64,000 bases of DNA, from the NCBI GenBank assembly GCA_032718565.1, contig JAVGVS010000187.1, positions 440,001 to 504,000 of the forward strand, written 5' to 3'. Under the pieces are notes generated by a model. That model saw only the letters and a program-made list of their open reading frames with translations. It had not been told where the DNA came from and did not search any database. Below are positions 13,636 to 25,455 of this stretch, piece after piece. This DNA is from Distichodus sexfasciatus (Eukaryota > Chordata > Actinopteri > Characiformes > Distichodontidae). The first letter of the stretch is position 1; each line of letters begins with the position of its first letter. The translations under genes and the position numbers were made by a program.

Positions 13636-14554
13636 ACACACACACACACACACATACTGTATATGGGGGACACTTACAGCCCAACTTGCCCCAAGACAAT
13701 GCATCTCATTTAAGCAACTTTTGATTAAAGGTGTTTACTCTTCGTTTAAAAACCAGTTACGTTATACTGCAAGTTTTATGAAGAAGCAGTTTAGTTCCCT
13801 GCAAATCCAGCTGTTTGCGTTTGCCTGCCTACACAATAAGCCCTTTTTTGTGCCCGGCTCAGCTAGAACCTCCTCAAACAAGACCACCTCAGTGTTTACA
13901 AAGTGATTAATTTGCTGTTGTGATGGATGGATAGATGGATGGAGGGAGATTTCCAACACACTGCACATTTAAAACTAATGAGCGAGATCCGACTCTTTTG
14001 AAAACGAGCTGGAAAATTGGATTCATTTGTTAAAACATAAATGCGTTGCGTTGCAAGTTTGTGCGACATTTTCAGTCGATGTCATCATAAGTCACCGCGA
14101 TGAGGGCACTTGGTCTTCGTAAGCTTGGCAAAACGAGTGTGCAAACACACACACACACACACATACGCGAGTTTGTAGAGTTAACGTGCGTGTGCAGGTG
14201 CAGAATGTGATGACAAAAGTAAACCACAGTGAAAGTCGGGGTTACAGTCACTGCTGCAAATATTGCATTTCCTTTCCACAGCCCGTAAACAAAGCGTGTG
14301 AGCAACTTTTAGCTAAAGAAAAAAAATCTGAATTTTCTGCTAACCGGCCCACAGCAGGGATGAGAAGGCAACTTTTGATTTCCCAGAGTGCACCGCTGCC
14401 CACGGAGGGCGCTTCTCGTCCTCGTTTTGTCGCGCCGCTACTGTTGGAACGAACTTGGACATTCACACACACACACACACAGTTGCAACACACACACACA
14501 CGAAATAATCGATACCAATCAAAACGACAGGTGCCGATTATAACAGACGCCACA
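13636..14554. other. Intergenic, no gene seen
   Basis: CA tracts at 13,637, 14,143 and 14,464. A 179-codon open frame (14,186-14,725) runs through a CA repeat and the GATCTCG array and has no domain signal. Confidence 0.5.
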
Positions 14555-14860
14555 AAGATTTCTCATGCGCGAAATTTGATCTCGCAAAAGTTTTTATTGA
14601 CTTATTTTCGTTGTAATCTCAGGAAAACACAAGTTGCATGTTATTGTTGCAATCTCGACATAAGGAAAGGTTTGCAAGATCGCGTTATTTTTCGCGGGAT
14701 CTTTAAGGTCGTTTGGTTAAGGTAAAGGTGGTTTTCCTGTGATCTCGCCAGAACTAAAGCCGTTTTCTCAAGATCATGAGTTATTCTTCTCATGATCTCG
14801 ACTTAAGCAAGTCTTTTTGTTGAGATCCAAATTTTTCCCTCATGATCGAGATTTTGAGAG
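14555..14860. repeat. Degenerate tandem repeat with GATCTCG motifs
   Basis: Repeated TGATCTCGAC, CAAGATC and TTTTCTNRTGATCTCG with 20-45-bp spacing. A related array lies at 17,425-17,985. Confidence 0.6.
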
Positions 14861-15929
14861 CACTGTAACCTGCATCAGCTCCCATGCGAGTGTCACATTC
14901 GTGCAATTACAAAAGCGGAAATCGGATTTTGCTCTTGCGACACGGCCCGAAATCCAGCTCATTTTCTCCAGTTGACTTATCTGTGCTATCAGATATTAAC
15001 ATTTGATGCTATCTCGGCTGATGTCATGATTAGTTCAGCAATCCTAATCATCTGGGAGCGTCTTTTTTGGGGAGTGATGAAATGAACTTTTAATTAAAAC
15101 AAGCGCTCAGTAAATTGGTTGGCTTTTGAAATTCGTCTTTGAAAGTTAGAAGCGAGTTAGCGCTCGTATGACAAAGCTAAGGTGTTTAAACACAGTTATT
15201 AGTACATACCGTAGTTGTAGAGTTAGTGTTAACCTTGAGTTAAACGGATTATAAGCATGGATTTGGAGACAAAACATACCAGTAATTTCACTATTAGGCC
15301 TGTAAATAGAGGCGTCGCACAGAATCCAAACACACACACTTAAGACAAAACCAAAAAAGTGGAAATAATCTTTTATCAGCTCTCGCTCCTGTCCAGGGAA
15401 TCGCAAGACGGCTCCAAACTCTGAGATAAAAATCTCAATCTGATGCTGTCGATTGAGATACTAATGGGGAAGTGGTCAGGAGCACCCGGTAGGAGCCGAA
15501 GTGTGAGTGTGTGTCCTTCAAGAGGAAACTCTGTGTGTGTGTGTGTGTGTGTGTGTCCACTCCTTGTTGCTTCATGTTGCTATCAGAGCCAGAGAGCTGT
15601 ACTCATCCGTTACACTTCCCCAAACTTTCCACGGTTTGTGTCTCCCACACACACACACACACACACACACACAACGTGAGGTCGCTTTAAGCTTGATGTC
15701 AATTACTTGCTGTTAATCCAGGCTTATGGTTCAGGTTCTAATTACAACTGCACACCGTGTTCAGGTAAAAACACAAAACAACAACGACTTCAAGTTCAGA
15801 ACCAACAGCCAAAAGGTGGTTTGCAAGACAAAAAACGGCACGTGCAAAGGAGAAATGCAAAAATCTCTCTTCCACTGTAACGAGAAGTGCTTGAGTCTTT
15901 GCGGTTAATAGTTATTAGACAGTTTATTA
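14861..15929. other. Intergenic with a single-copy-looking island
   Basis: 14,985-15,110 (TCTGTGCTATCAGATATTAA; GATTAGTTCAGCAATCCTAA) lacks repeat character and is a candidate conserved element. TG and CA runs at 15,532 and 15,648. Confidence 0.4.
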
Positions 15930-16226
15930 GTCAGCATTAATCCCAACTGGGGTCGCGGGGGGACCGGAGCCTATCCCGGGAACTTAGGGGCTCAAGGCAG
16001 GCGCCAACACACCACAGGGCATGCACTCACACACACATTCACACCTTACGGGCCAATTTAGAGTCACCGATTAGCCTACAGTGCATGCTTTTGGACTGTA
16101 TGAGGAAACCGGAGCACCCGGAGGAAACCCACACGAACGCGGTGAGCGCATGCAAACTCCGCACAGACAGACCCCGCGGCCGACCCGGGCCTCGAACCCA
16201 TCACCTTCTCACTGTGAGGCGGCGTC
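15930..16226 (-). mobile_element. DANA-like SINE, nearly complete
   Basis: The plus strand shows CCCAACTGGGGTCGCGGGG, CACACCTTACGGGCCAATTT, GGAGCACCCGGAGGAAACCC and GCAAACTCCGCACAGACAGA. A B-box complement (CTCGAACCC) and CTGTGAGGCGGCG follow. The order is that of DANA/mermaid SINEs read from the tail. Confidence 0.78.
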
Positions 16227-17424
16227 GGCGTCTGAAGACATTTAGTCATTTGTTCTTTTTTTGGAAACAATATATATTTTTGCTGTTTCGGTGCTGTATT
16301 TTTATTCCATTTTTTATTGTGTTGTCTTGTTGTCGAACAGTTTTCATCACAGTTCTCATAAATGTAAAAAAGAAGATAATAGAATTAAAAAATACACAGA
16401 TTTTTCTTTCAGTAGTAAACTTATTTATTGTTGCTTTTTTATTCTATTATATTGTCGACAAACGTTTTACGTTGCTGTTCTCAAAAAGATAACGAATGAT
16501 GACGAACTTAAAAAATGGTAAAACGTTTTGTCAAAGTTTATGTTGAACACTAAGTTCCCGGCCCAGTTTGGCTCGGATCGGCTGCAGTTTTCACCTCCTG
16601 TTCTGTGATTTTCCGTGCCGCGTTTTCCAGTGCTCTGGCTCTCGAGCGCTGCTCCGAAACGGCTAGAAGTGATTGGTTCTCGTCCTGTAACGCTGTGTTC
16701 GATTAAGGCCTGGAGGCCTGAGGCCAGTAACATTTGTTCTGTCATCCTTTTCGCGTATAATGTTTTCATCTTCCATTTCCCTCGCGTTCTCTCGTTTTTT
16801 CCTCCCAGTGCTGGCCTGTATGAGGGCCTTATTAATCACACACACACACACACACACACACACAGATATGAAGTAGCCTGATCTTAATGGCAGGAGTGAA
16901 ATCCTCACTCGTCCTCCCTACTCGTGACTCCTCTCTCTCTCTTTCTCCGCCACTCCAGTTATTTCTCAATTTTTCTCAATTATTTCCTCCCTCTTTTTTT
17001 CCCAGATTCTTCTTCTTCTTCTTCCTCCCCTGGCTTTGCCGTCCAGGCTGTCATCATCTCCTTCACAAAACGGAAAATTAATTAGAAGCCACGACCTCGG
17101 CTCGGGTTTTACACTCACACACACGTTTTTCTCGAGTGAAACCTGTAATCGCAACAATGAAAGAGTGATGTAAAGTGTGTCAGGACGCATAATAAGAGGA
17201 ACGAGGGCCAGCAGTGTCATTACGGTAAGCGTTTGCTGTCAGAAGCAAAGTGGAGTTTAATAGAGAATTTCGTCACGAGCGCGTGGATTGCAAGTGATGA
17301 TTTTAGGGTCATATCCAATGTTTGATTTAGTTTAAATACTTTTCTTGAGGTTGGTACATTATTACGGAAGTCAATTGAAATGCATCAACAATTTTGTTGA
17401 GGTAAAAAATGTACTAGTTATGTT
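16227..17424. other. Intergenic with a single-copy-looking island
   Basis: 16,250-16,500 is T-rich. 17,030-17,235 (CTGTCATCATCTCCTTCACA; GGAAAATTAATTAGAAGCC) is a candidate conserved element between a CT-rich tract and A/T-rich repeats. Confidence 0.4.
16836..16864. repeat. (CA)n microsatellite
   Basis: About 14 CA units. Other CA/TG runs of 16-60 bp are at 849-870, 3960-3981, 4226-4250, 5335-5400, 6107-6152, 9794-9812, 12158-12183, 12767-12787, 13637-13653, 14143-14162, 14464-14480, 15532-15555, 15648-15674, 25020-25047, 35790-35823, 37017-37076, 41245-41266 and 50275-50301. Confidence 0.93.
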
Positions 17425-17985
17425 TATCTCATCATCTTCACTAAACGACTTTAGTTATGTCAAGATCACTATATAAACAATCATGGAAAAAAAATACTTT
17501 ATCACACAGAAAACATCTTGAAAAAACAAATGTTATGCCAAAATTACTACAAAAATAATTCAAAAATTGACTAAGTTTTTGTTTCTTCAAATAAAGTAGC
17601 AAAAGTCTCTTTCACAACATCACATTAATGTTCTAGCGATTCCAAGAGTTATTTTTCAAATTCAAGTTCCTTGTCTTGTGATATTGATGCAAAGAAATTT
17701 GTTTTTCTCAACATCACAAGTCAAGATCACTAGGAAAACAATCTTGAATTCTCAAATCTTGAGAAATCAACAGGGATAATAACTCACTTGAGAGAACGCC
17801 ACTTTATTATCTTGAGATCACAAGGAAAAAACATGACTTATGTTAAAATAAAGACAACAATAACTCGCGATCTTAAATAATGTCAAATTATAAAGAATAA
17901 ATTACTTTCATTATCTCAAGGTCACAAGGAAAAATGTATCACCTTGAGAACACGACACGTGCTTTAGTATCTCACAAGTTTAAAC
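17425..17985. repeat. Degenerate tandem repeat with CTTGAGATCACAAGG motifs
   Basis: Recurring ATCTTGAGATCACAAGGAAAA, TCAAGATCACTA and TTGAGAA units at irregular 35-60-bp spacing, A/T-rich. Same family as 14,555-14,860. Confidence 0.6.
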
Positions 17986-18782
17986 GGCTATTCCAGTAAC
18001 ATTCTTTTACAAATGGCAATTTTGCAAAAATGTAACAAAATATATATCTTGCTTTGTAAAGACAGGTGTTGACGCTCTGATTGGTGTTGAACTTCAAAAC
18101 ATTATTGAACTAACGCTAACGCTATGTTACTTGCACGATCTTGATGCAAAAAAGAGAAAGAGAGAGCGCTTATAGCGCTTATAGATCCATCCCGACCTTT
18201 CTGTCAGCGTGTCGGCAGCTTCTGGAAAGATTTCGGCTCAAATCTTGAGTTATAACACACCAGAGCCTCGTTCGCGGGGATTCGCCACATTTAGGGAAAT
18301 TCCTCCTCCTCCTGCGACCACTGTGGCAATTAGGCTCCTTTTTTTGCCTCCAGTTGCGCAGTAAATTACACGTGCGATTGCCTGATAGGAGGCTGCTCTG
18401 CCAGCGGTCGCCGGTGATTTAGGGCGAGATTCGAGAGCGAAATTGGAAGGTGTTTTAGCTTAAGATGAAATATTGGGAAATAACGAGGAGAACGCAGCGG
18501 TGGCGTTCGGCGTTCGGCGTTCCCGGGACCCCAGTGGCGTTTTCTTTTTTTTTGCTAACTGCTTCAGGATGCCTCTTTAAAATGATCGATTTGCACAGAT
18601 GAGCTCAGACCGGGTCGGAGCTCTGAGAGAGGGACTGACTTTATCTGCAGTGCCAGCGCAGAGGCTGAGGATGTTTGAGTAAGACATGTAAATGCCCAAA
18701 ACATCCAGCGCTGTATCAGTAGCTGTACTTTGTTACTGTACTTGAGTATTATTTTAAGTGAAAGTAAACGTGAGAGACTTCT
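17986..18782. other. Intergenic, no gene seen
   Basis: 18,210-18,440 is balanced in composition and free of obvious repeats (GTAAATTACACGTGCGATTG). It is a candidate noncoding element. Confidence 0.4.
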
Positions 18783-18960
18783 TGTCATTGTGAACACACC
18801 ACAGCATAGCAAACAGCACACCACAACCTCCGCATTTGACCCATCCGTGAAGGAGCAGTGGGCAGCTAACATCGGCAGCGCCCGGGAAGCGGTGCTTGGG
18901 GAAGGTACCTTGCTCATGAGTACCACAGGTACCACGGTACCTTTACCGGCCTGGAATTCG
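18783..18960 (-). mobile_element. SINE family 2 body leading into tandem heads
   Basis: Tail and body are recognisable (GTGAACACACCACAGC, GGAGCAGTGGGCAGC, CTCATGAGTACCACAG). At the head end the element runs into the tandem array at 18,955-19,395. Confidence 0.72.
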
Positions 18961-19395
18961 AAGCGGCAACCGTTACGCTATGCTAACCGCTTTGTTATGC
19001 TAACCATTACGCTACCAACTGCCCCGGGGTTCGAAACGGTGACCGTTTAGCTACACTAACCGTTACGCTACCAACTGCCTTGGGATTCTAAGTGACGACC
19101 GTTACGCTATGCTAACATGATGCTATGCTAACCGGTATGCTACTAACTGCTCCAGGATTCGAAGCAGTGACCGTTATGCTATGCTAACCATTAAGCTACA
19201 CTAACTGTCATGCTAAAAAACTGCCCCAGTGTTCTAAGCGGTGACCATTTAGCTACACTAACCGTTATGCTACCAACTGACCTGGGATTCTAAATTACGA
19301 CTGTTATGCTATGCTAACATTATGCTATGCTAACCAGTATGCTACTAACTGCCCCAGGATTTGAAGCAGTTAACCGTTATGCTAACAACTGCCCC
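18955..19395. repeat. Tandem amplification of a SINE tRNA-like head
   Basis: About seven copies of a 40-76-bp unit that combines CCAACTGCCCC, a TTCGAARCGGTGACC B-box-like part, and repeated CTATGCTAACCGTTACGCTA. These are parts of the family 2 SINE head. The unit length varies because the CTATGCTAAC motif is itself duplicated. Confidence 0.8.
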
Positions 19396-19557
19396 ATATT
19401 TCGGAGTTGGACTGTGTTGGGTCTCCTTCTCCAGTATTCTCTTGAGGGAATTTCTTGTTAAATTTGTTCTTTATGATGTAAGATTTAAATAGTTTGATAT
19501 TATACAACTGTAGAATTGAAGAAAACTCAATACATGTTTTGCACAATGTTTAGGAGA

Positions 19558-19748
19558 AAGTCGCAGGTTCAAGGTCCGAACTGGTAAAGGTACCACTGAG
19601 GTACCTATCATGAGCAAGGTACCGTACCTAAACACTGCTCCTCAAGTGCTGCCCACTGCTCCTTCACGGATGGGTCAAATGCAGAGGCCACAATTTGTTG
19701 GGATGTTGTGTTGTGCTGTGTTCACTATGACAAATAATTACTCACTTA
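19558..19748 (+). mobile_element. SINE family 2, 5'-truncated copy
   Basis: From GTCGCAGGTTCAAGGTCC through CATGAGCAAGGTACCG and CACTGCTCCTTCACGG to the CAAATAATTACTCACT end. It is opposite in orientation to the copy at 18.8 kb. Confidence 0.7.
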
Positions 19749-20993
19749 AAAGGATGTAACATAAATGTTCAACAGTGCAGAGTATCGTGTCAGACGCACT
19801 CATCCTCAGCAACTTTTATTACTTTGCCATTCTCTAAGGAAAGCTACGCTTCTCGACCCAAATGTGTAAATATTGGAATAAAACCTCCCGGCAGCTATAA
19901 CCACCCGCTCAAACTCCACTGCCCCGAGTAACCAGAGCCTTGCGATTTAGCCTCGTTGTGGCCCTTAAGTGTCTTTCTACATCGCGGCTAATCTCTTGCG
20001 CGGCGTGAGTTTGCGCTCGCTTTGCGCCTCCTTTACGGTCGTCTCTTTTTCGGCCCGGCCGGATTTACGGCGCTTGGCACATGCGACGCTGCCTTATTCG
20101 CTTCCAGAAGGGGTGAAGTGAGGACAAAAGCACACGGTCCAACACGCACTCCGATTCGTGCCGACCTGCACGTGCTTTCGAGGACTGCAAACTTCACATA
20201 AACATGCTGTAGCTTGGCGCTAGAGGAATGCATGCTATTTTGCTATGAGTTTTCATTTAGAGCTTTTGCAGCTTTTTTTTTGCCAAATTTTTTCTTAAAA
20301 TTTGCTTACGCAATTGTCATGAACTCATTTGCCAATGTTTTCTTAATTGAAATTTGTTGTTAGGTAAGAACTGAATCTACGCAGAAGAAGAGTGCTCGTT
20401 CCTGTTTCAGCAAATCATTAGCTATTAGCTATTACTTCTTCGATTCTACAGTTAAATATAATGTAAGCGTCAACTTTCTTGTTGATAAAGAAAAAAAACG
20501 TAAATATTCGTGAATGACGACCAATCCGAGTGAAGGTGTAATGGGACGCGACCTTAGGTATGATCTATAGTATTATCATGCATATACTATAACCACGAGA
20601 GAGAGAGATTGTGGCTTGGTTTCATCTTCTTAAATTGAGATGTGTGTGTGTGTGTGGGTCATGAAAAGATACCGTGGAGCTATCTGTTTGGTCATCGCTT
20701 TCTCCCTGTGTGGTGGTCATGACAGATTACACAGATATGACATCAGTTATCTCACTCTCATTCATTTGCTCTCACACACACACACAGACACTATCATATG
20801 CTCTTTATCTCCTGCAGAGTGTTCCTCAGTATCAGACGGCCGCTCTAAAGGCCTGTGGGCTGGACAGTCACGCGATTCCCTGAAGATTCTTAACGCAAGT
20901 TTCAGTGTCTGTGTAGAACTTTTAAAGATGTGAATTTCTCTTGCTGTAAATATCTGTCCATTTGCATTCATGAAGAAACGTGACCTCTGTGTA
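19749..20993. other. Intergenic, no gene seen
   Basis: Mixed composition, one TG run (20,641-20,656), and the weak terminal-exon candidate at 20,818. Confidence 0.45.
20818..20883 (+). other. Candidate terminal coding exon, unknown
   Basis: TTTATCTCCTGCAG precedes an open stretch SVPQYQTAALKACGLDSHAI plus one residue, then TGA at 20,881. A second frame is also open for longer. No partner exon or recognisable family, so weak. Confidence 0.15.
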
Positions 20994-21538
20994 CAGTGGC
21001 AGATTTAGCAATTTTAGGGCCCCAAGTGAATACAGACATGGGATCCTCCACATTCGTACTGTAAAACACACTTTTGGTTGCTTTCTAACATTATAAAATG
21101 GAGGAAAAATCTATCAAAAATGAAGAAATGCTTAAGTTTTGGGTAATTTCTGCCCAATTTGGACTCATTTGGTCCTGTAAAATGAGCTGCTTTTGGTCTT
21201 TCGGGAAGAGAACTACATTTTTCAGAGTGATGCCGTTCCACATGAGAGCTGCGAGCGCTAACGCCTGTGTTTACGCAGTTACGCCAGCTTTTGTGCACAG
21301 AATTACTTATAATTTCACATTCCGAGGAATAAATGAATGTCCGTTAAGGTGACGGTATGTGTATTAATTAAAAAGGAAATAATGAGCAACACAAACGTGT
21401 GCGTGGGTCTCAAAAAGTTAAACATGAAGTGTTCATAGTGGGGGGGGGAGGGCTGATTTTATGTGAGGGTTTTGGGGCTACTAGTTTGGGGTCCCCCAGG
21501 CAAACGCCTAGGATTGCTTAATTACAGAACCGCCTCTG
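20994..21538. mobile_element. hAT-like non-autonomous element
   Basis: The left end is CAGTGGCAGATTTAGCAATT; the right end is the complement of a CAGAGGCGGTTCTGTAATTA form. Candidate target duplication is TCTGTGTA / TATGTGTA, seven of eight matching. It holds no convincing transposase. A SINE body starts 11 bases past the right end. Confidence 0.6.
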
Positions 21539-21548
21539 TATGTGTATG

Positions 21549-21697
21549 ATCCATCCGTGAAGGAGCAGTGGGCAGCGAATGTGCAGACCCCGGGGAGCAG
21601 CGCTAAGGGACTTTGCTCATGAGTACCACAGTGCCAGTCTAGAACTTGAACTGAAAACACTCCGATCACAGGTCCAACTCCATAACCGATCTGGAAA
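21549..21697 (-). mobile_element. SINE family 2, partial copy
   Basis: CCATCCGTGAAGGAGCAGTG, then CTCATGAGTACCACAG and a degraded head. The tail is cut off at the junction with the hAT-like element. Confidence 0.6.
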
Positions 21698-23119
21698 AGA
21701 CCAGTGTCTCAATAAGCCAAAAAAGCCAAAGTTGAATTGCTTGTAACCCTAAAGCAGTGACAATCCTACAGTCTGTTGAGCCAGCATTCATCCCCGTTAT
21801 TCCATGTCAGTTCTCAAGGGCTTCCCAAATTGGCTTGGGGACCCCCAAAGCGGTTGCCCAAACTTCCTTTCCTTTCCTGTTACATTAAACGAGTACGGCA
21901 CGAATGGCCAAACTGGATAAAGAGATACTGGACCTTTTTCGCTTCCCTTTTCCCCTGTAACACATCCTTCATTGTGGCGTGAGGCCCGTTGACAGCACGG
22001 CGCGTGTCCCCATGTGCCCCTCAACCTCCGCCGCGCTGACCACCCCCCTCCAAAAAAGGCCCACCATCGTCATCACCACCACTGCCATCGCGCCCCCATC
22101 ACTCTCCTGACAGGCCATTTATCAGCATCGCTGTTTACTCTAATCAACCTCCTAGTGCAGCTCGCAGCTGGAACAACTGTTTTGAAATTTCTCTTCAAGG
22201 TTCTGGGGGGAAAGGGGCGAAACGCGCTGCCAGAAATTAATAACTGCCAACCTTTTGTCGTAAGAGCACAACAAAGGCGAGGAGAAAGAGAAAAGACAGC
22301 GAGCGAGAACGATGCTTTACGAGCGCCGTGGCCGGAGCGCTGCGGCAGCAACGACGACGAAGTGTGTGCTCTTTGTGTTTTTTTTGTGAACAGGGAGGGT
22401 TTGTGCAATGCAGATACAGCTTTTAAAAGCCACCTTTGTTCCGTTTGCATGTGTGAGTTATTGAACTGATGCAATGCAACTGCTCTGTTTTCTTAATGCG
22501 TCTCTGAATCAATGATTCAAGCGTTCTAAAAGGTTTAGGATTTTTGCTGCAAAGACCAGCAACCCGATGCGTCATCATGCGAGAGTCAGAATGCAAGAAA
22601 AGAACATTTTCGTACTTTTTTATACGCTTTGCATTCATATTGCATCTGTTTTTGCCATGGTGTTGCAGAGTCTGCAGAGTCTTTACTTTTAAATGGTAGA
22701 TTTTCAAACCACAGCTGCTTCAAACTAACAGGAAAAGCTAGTTTTAATTTAGTCGAAAAAGTAACTAAATCAAAGCTATTACAGTAATACTTCATATTTG
22801 TATCATATTTGCTTTTCCACTAACTAACTAGGAAAATTTACTTACGCATTTATGTTCAAAATTCCAGTAATACTTTATATTTGTAGCTTTTCCAGAAACT
22901 AACCAGGAAAATGTACTTGCGCATTTGAGTTTAACTTGCGCAAGCCGAAATTCATTTTCCAGTTCATTAAGTATATCCTAGAGCACAAATATTAAGTATT
23001 GCTGAATGAAATAACGTCAATATAACTTAACATCCACATAACATCGCAATTTTTGAAGAAATCGTGAAGCTAAATTGTTTTAAAAGTACTTTGACTAAGC
23101 ATTGGCTACTGAAGACGTA
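21698..23119. other. Intergenic with a single-copy-looking island
   Basis: 22,090-22,300 (CAGGCCATTTATCAGCATCG; GCAGCTGGAACAACTGTTTT) lacks repeats and carries an E-box. The 151-codon frame over it is His-rich at the start and has no domain. 22,700-23,000 has ACTAACYAGGAAAA repetition. Confidence 0.4.
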
Positions 23120-23710
23120 CAGTGGTATGTTGGTTCTCGAACCGCTTAGACTACAATCATTTTGGAGTACAATGTTTTTTGCCAAATTCAAGAACAAAAT
23201 TTTGACGAACCAAGCGCCATATCATGTTTTATACGAGAAATTGCAAAATTGCACAGAGCAAACAATTTGTCTCTCAAACTGTATTTTTGATCATAAAAGT
23301 CAGAATTCGACCATTTATTTTGAACTTCGACCCCACGCCAAATAAACTATGACACGAACCATCAGTTCATTGGTGTCTCTATCTCGCCGTCACAAAGCTG
23401 CGTTGTCATTTCACACGTATGTATTGTTTTCATACGCAAAATTAGTACAATTGCACAGAGCTCACTATAATCCAACAAAATCGATCAATTCAGCACTCAA
23501 AGATTATTTTTAATCTCAACTGTCAGTTAAATAATTTATTTTGTACCTAGACCAGCTGAGAAAAAAACTTTCATGTTGGTGTATTTTTGGCCGGGAACGG
23601 ATTAATATTTTTTACTTTGATTCTTATGGGAAAACATTAACTTAAAACTTCTTGGGATTTAAGGTACTCTCTAGAACGTGCGTTAAGTATCGAGTACCGA
23701 GGTACCACTG
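23120..23710. mobile_element. Mariner-type non-autonomous element with TA duplication
   Basis: CAGTGGTATGTTGGTTCTCG at the left and CGAGTACCGAGGTACCACTG at the right are inverted ends flanked by TA on both sides. The 591-bp interior is A/T-rich, and short frames in it do not resemble transposase. TA target and end sequence fit Tc1/mariner MITEs of fish. Confidence 0.72.
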
Positions 23711-24765
23711 TACTTAAAATCCATTTTAGTTAGCTTCTCCCCAACACTGATACTGCTGATCTAGTTTATAGAAGAGGCAACCGTTTCTCCCTCTTTCTAT
23801 CTGCTGCAAAATGAACGTCTCTTAGGACATTTGATGCACATGTGGCCTGCATTTCTGTCAGCGTGTTCCTTTTTCCTTTTGGCATCAGTCCGTCTGTCTG
23901 TCATCTGATGAAATAATGATGATGTATAAGACACTTCTCCATCACCGTGACCCAAACCCGCGAAGATTTGCCGAGTGTGTTTGTGTTACGGGACACAAAA
24001 AAGATGCATTAAAATGTATTAATTGTCTTTAAATGCCGGTGACTTAATTTATTGCAAATTAGACTGTGTGTATTAGTCATGTTCACTTCACAAAGCAGGT
24101 TCTGGAAGACAAACTCGTGATTTAATATTTAGTCTGACTCCTTAAAAAGACACGCAAAGATTTGAAGTAGGGCAGAAAGTAAATCAAGGCTGCACTGAAT
24201 TGTGCTAGAGATTTATTGAATGAAAATTTCAGATGCTGGAAAGATGCTGATCGCATCCAGACATGGCTAACAATCAGAAACACTCATGCCAAATGACAAA
24301 CTCTAAAATAATACTTCATCTCTCTCTCTATTTATGTGTCCTTAATACAATGCCGAAATCTCAACAGATAATTAAAAATTCTGTTTTATACACATTGAGA
24401 AATGCTAATAAAAAATTTAGCTGGCAAAATTTAGAATTTTGAAAAAAAGTAGAATAATAATTAAACTGTACTGTTAATCAAATATAGGAATATTATCTCT
24501 TACGCTTGTGTTACGGATTCCTCAGAAGCTGAGGTTTGCGTTTGTGACCTCCAAAAATGCACAAAATGCTTTTTTCCACGATTTCATTTCACAATTTTTG
24601 ATGCCTCCCATGAAACGCTCACTAGACATAGGGGTTGTTGAGTGTTTTTGTGACATGTTATTTTTCATGAGGGTAATGTGGGTTTGCCGTTTACGGCTTT
24701 TGTCGTCTTAATGCTGTTCCTGGATATTGTGGCACTGTGTGTGTGTGTGTTCATGTATTTATCGC
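23711..24765. other. Intergenic, no gene seen
   Basis: A/T-rich; nothing beyond short low-complexity tracts. Confidence 0.5.
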
Positions 24766-25018
24766 ATTGTTTTTGTCCCCTAAAATCACTTTTATCTGTT
24801 TTTTTGGGCTTTGTGGGGACATTTGAGAGGTCCCCATGAGGAAAAATAACTTTATAGAAAATGTGCTTGTTTTATTTGAGAAACTAAAAGAGGTAAAAGA
24901 TGTGCTTTTGGTTACTGAGGTTAAGGTTAGGGTTAGGATTAGGTGTCTGTGTAAAATTATATACATCTAGTCATTATGGGAGCCTATGGAAAGACCTCAC
25001 AAAGATAGTAATACAGAG
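24766..25018. repeat. Dispersed 250-bp repeat, copy 1
   Basis: GTCCCCTAAAATCACTTTTA, GGGGACATTTGAGAGGTCCC, GAGAAACTAAAAGAGGTAAA and GGGAGCCTATGGAAAGACCT, ending directly at a (TG)n tract. About 90% identical by eye to 36,757-37,008. Confidence 0.8.
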
Positions 25019-25218
25019 ACGTGTGTGTGTGTGTGTGTGTGTGTGTAAGTGTGTGACAAAAAAGTGACAAGCAACTACAGCTGAAAAATATATAATAAGA
25101 ATATATAATAATTGGTATAATATTATACCAAAAAATATATAATAAGGATTAATATGATTATGAGCTTACCATTAACATGTTCATAAATCCATTTTGACAA
25201 AATCAGCAGAAGTTTAAG

Positions 25219-25429
25219 TTGTGAACACACCACACCACAGCACAGCACACAGTGAACCACAACAAACTGTGACCTCTGCATTTGACCTGTCAGTGAAGGA
25301 GCAGTGGGCAGTTGACATGGGCACCGCCCAGGGCGCAGTGCTTGTGATAACTTTACCTCTCTCGGATTTGAACCTGCGATCTTCTGATCACGGGGCGAAC
25401 GCACAATCATTACCCCACCAACTGCTCCA
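25219..25429 (-). mobile_element. SINE family 2, near full-length copy
   Basis: Tail GTGAACACACCAC, body GGAGCAGTGGGCAG, head GATTTGAACCTGCGATCTTC and CCCCACCAACTGCTCC. An internal gap around the CTCATGAGTACC segment is visible. Confidence 0.7.
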
Positions 25430-25455
25430 GAATGCAACAAACCTATAAATACTTA

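Noticed and set aside
14186..14725. 179-codon open frame
   Set aside because: Runs through a CA microsatellite (HTHTHT) and a tandem array; composition is not protein-like.
15930..16226. Open frames over this segment on both strands
   Set aside because: The segment is a DANA-like SINE; frames through it are incidental.
22014..22469. 151-codon open frame, the longest on the plus strand in the left part after 14,186
   Set aside because: His/Pro-rich start, no domain, no splice context; the underlying DNA looks like a noncoding element.
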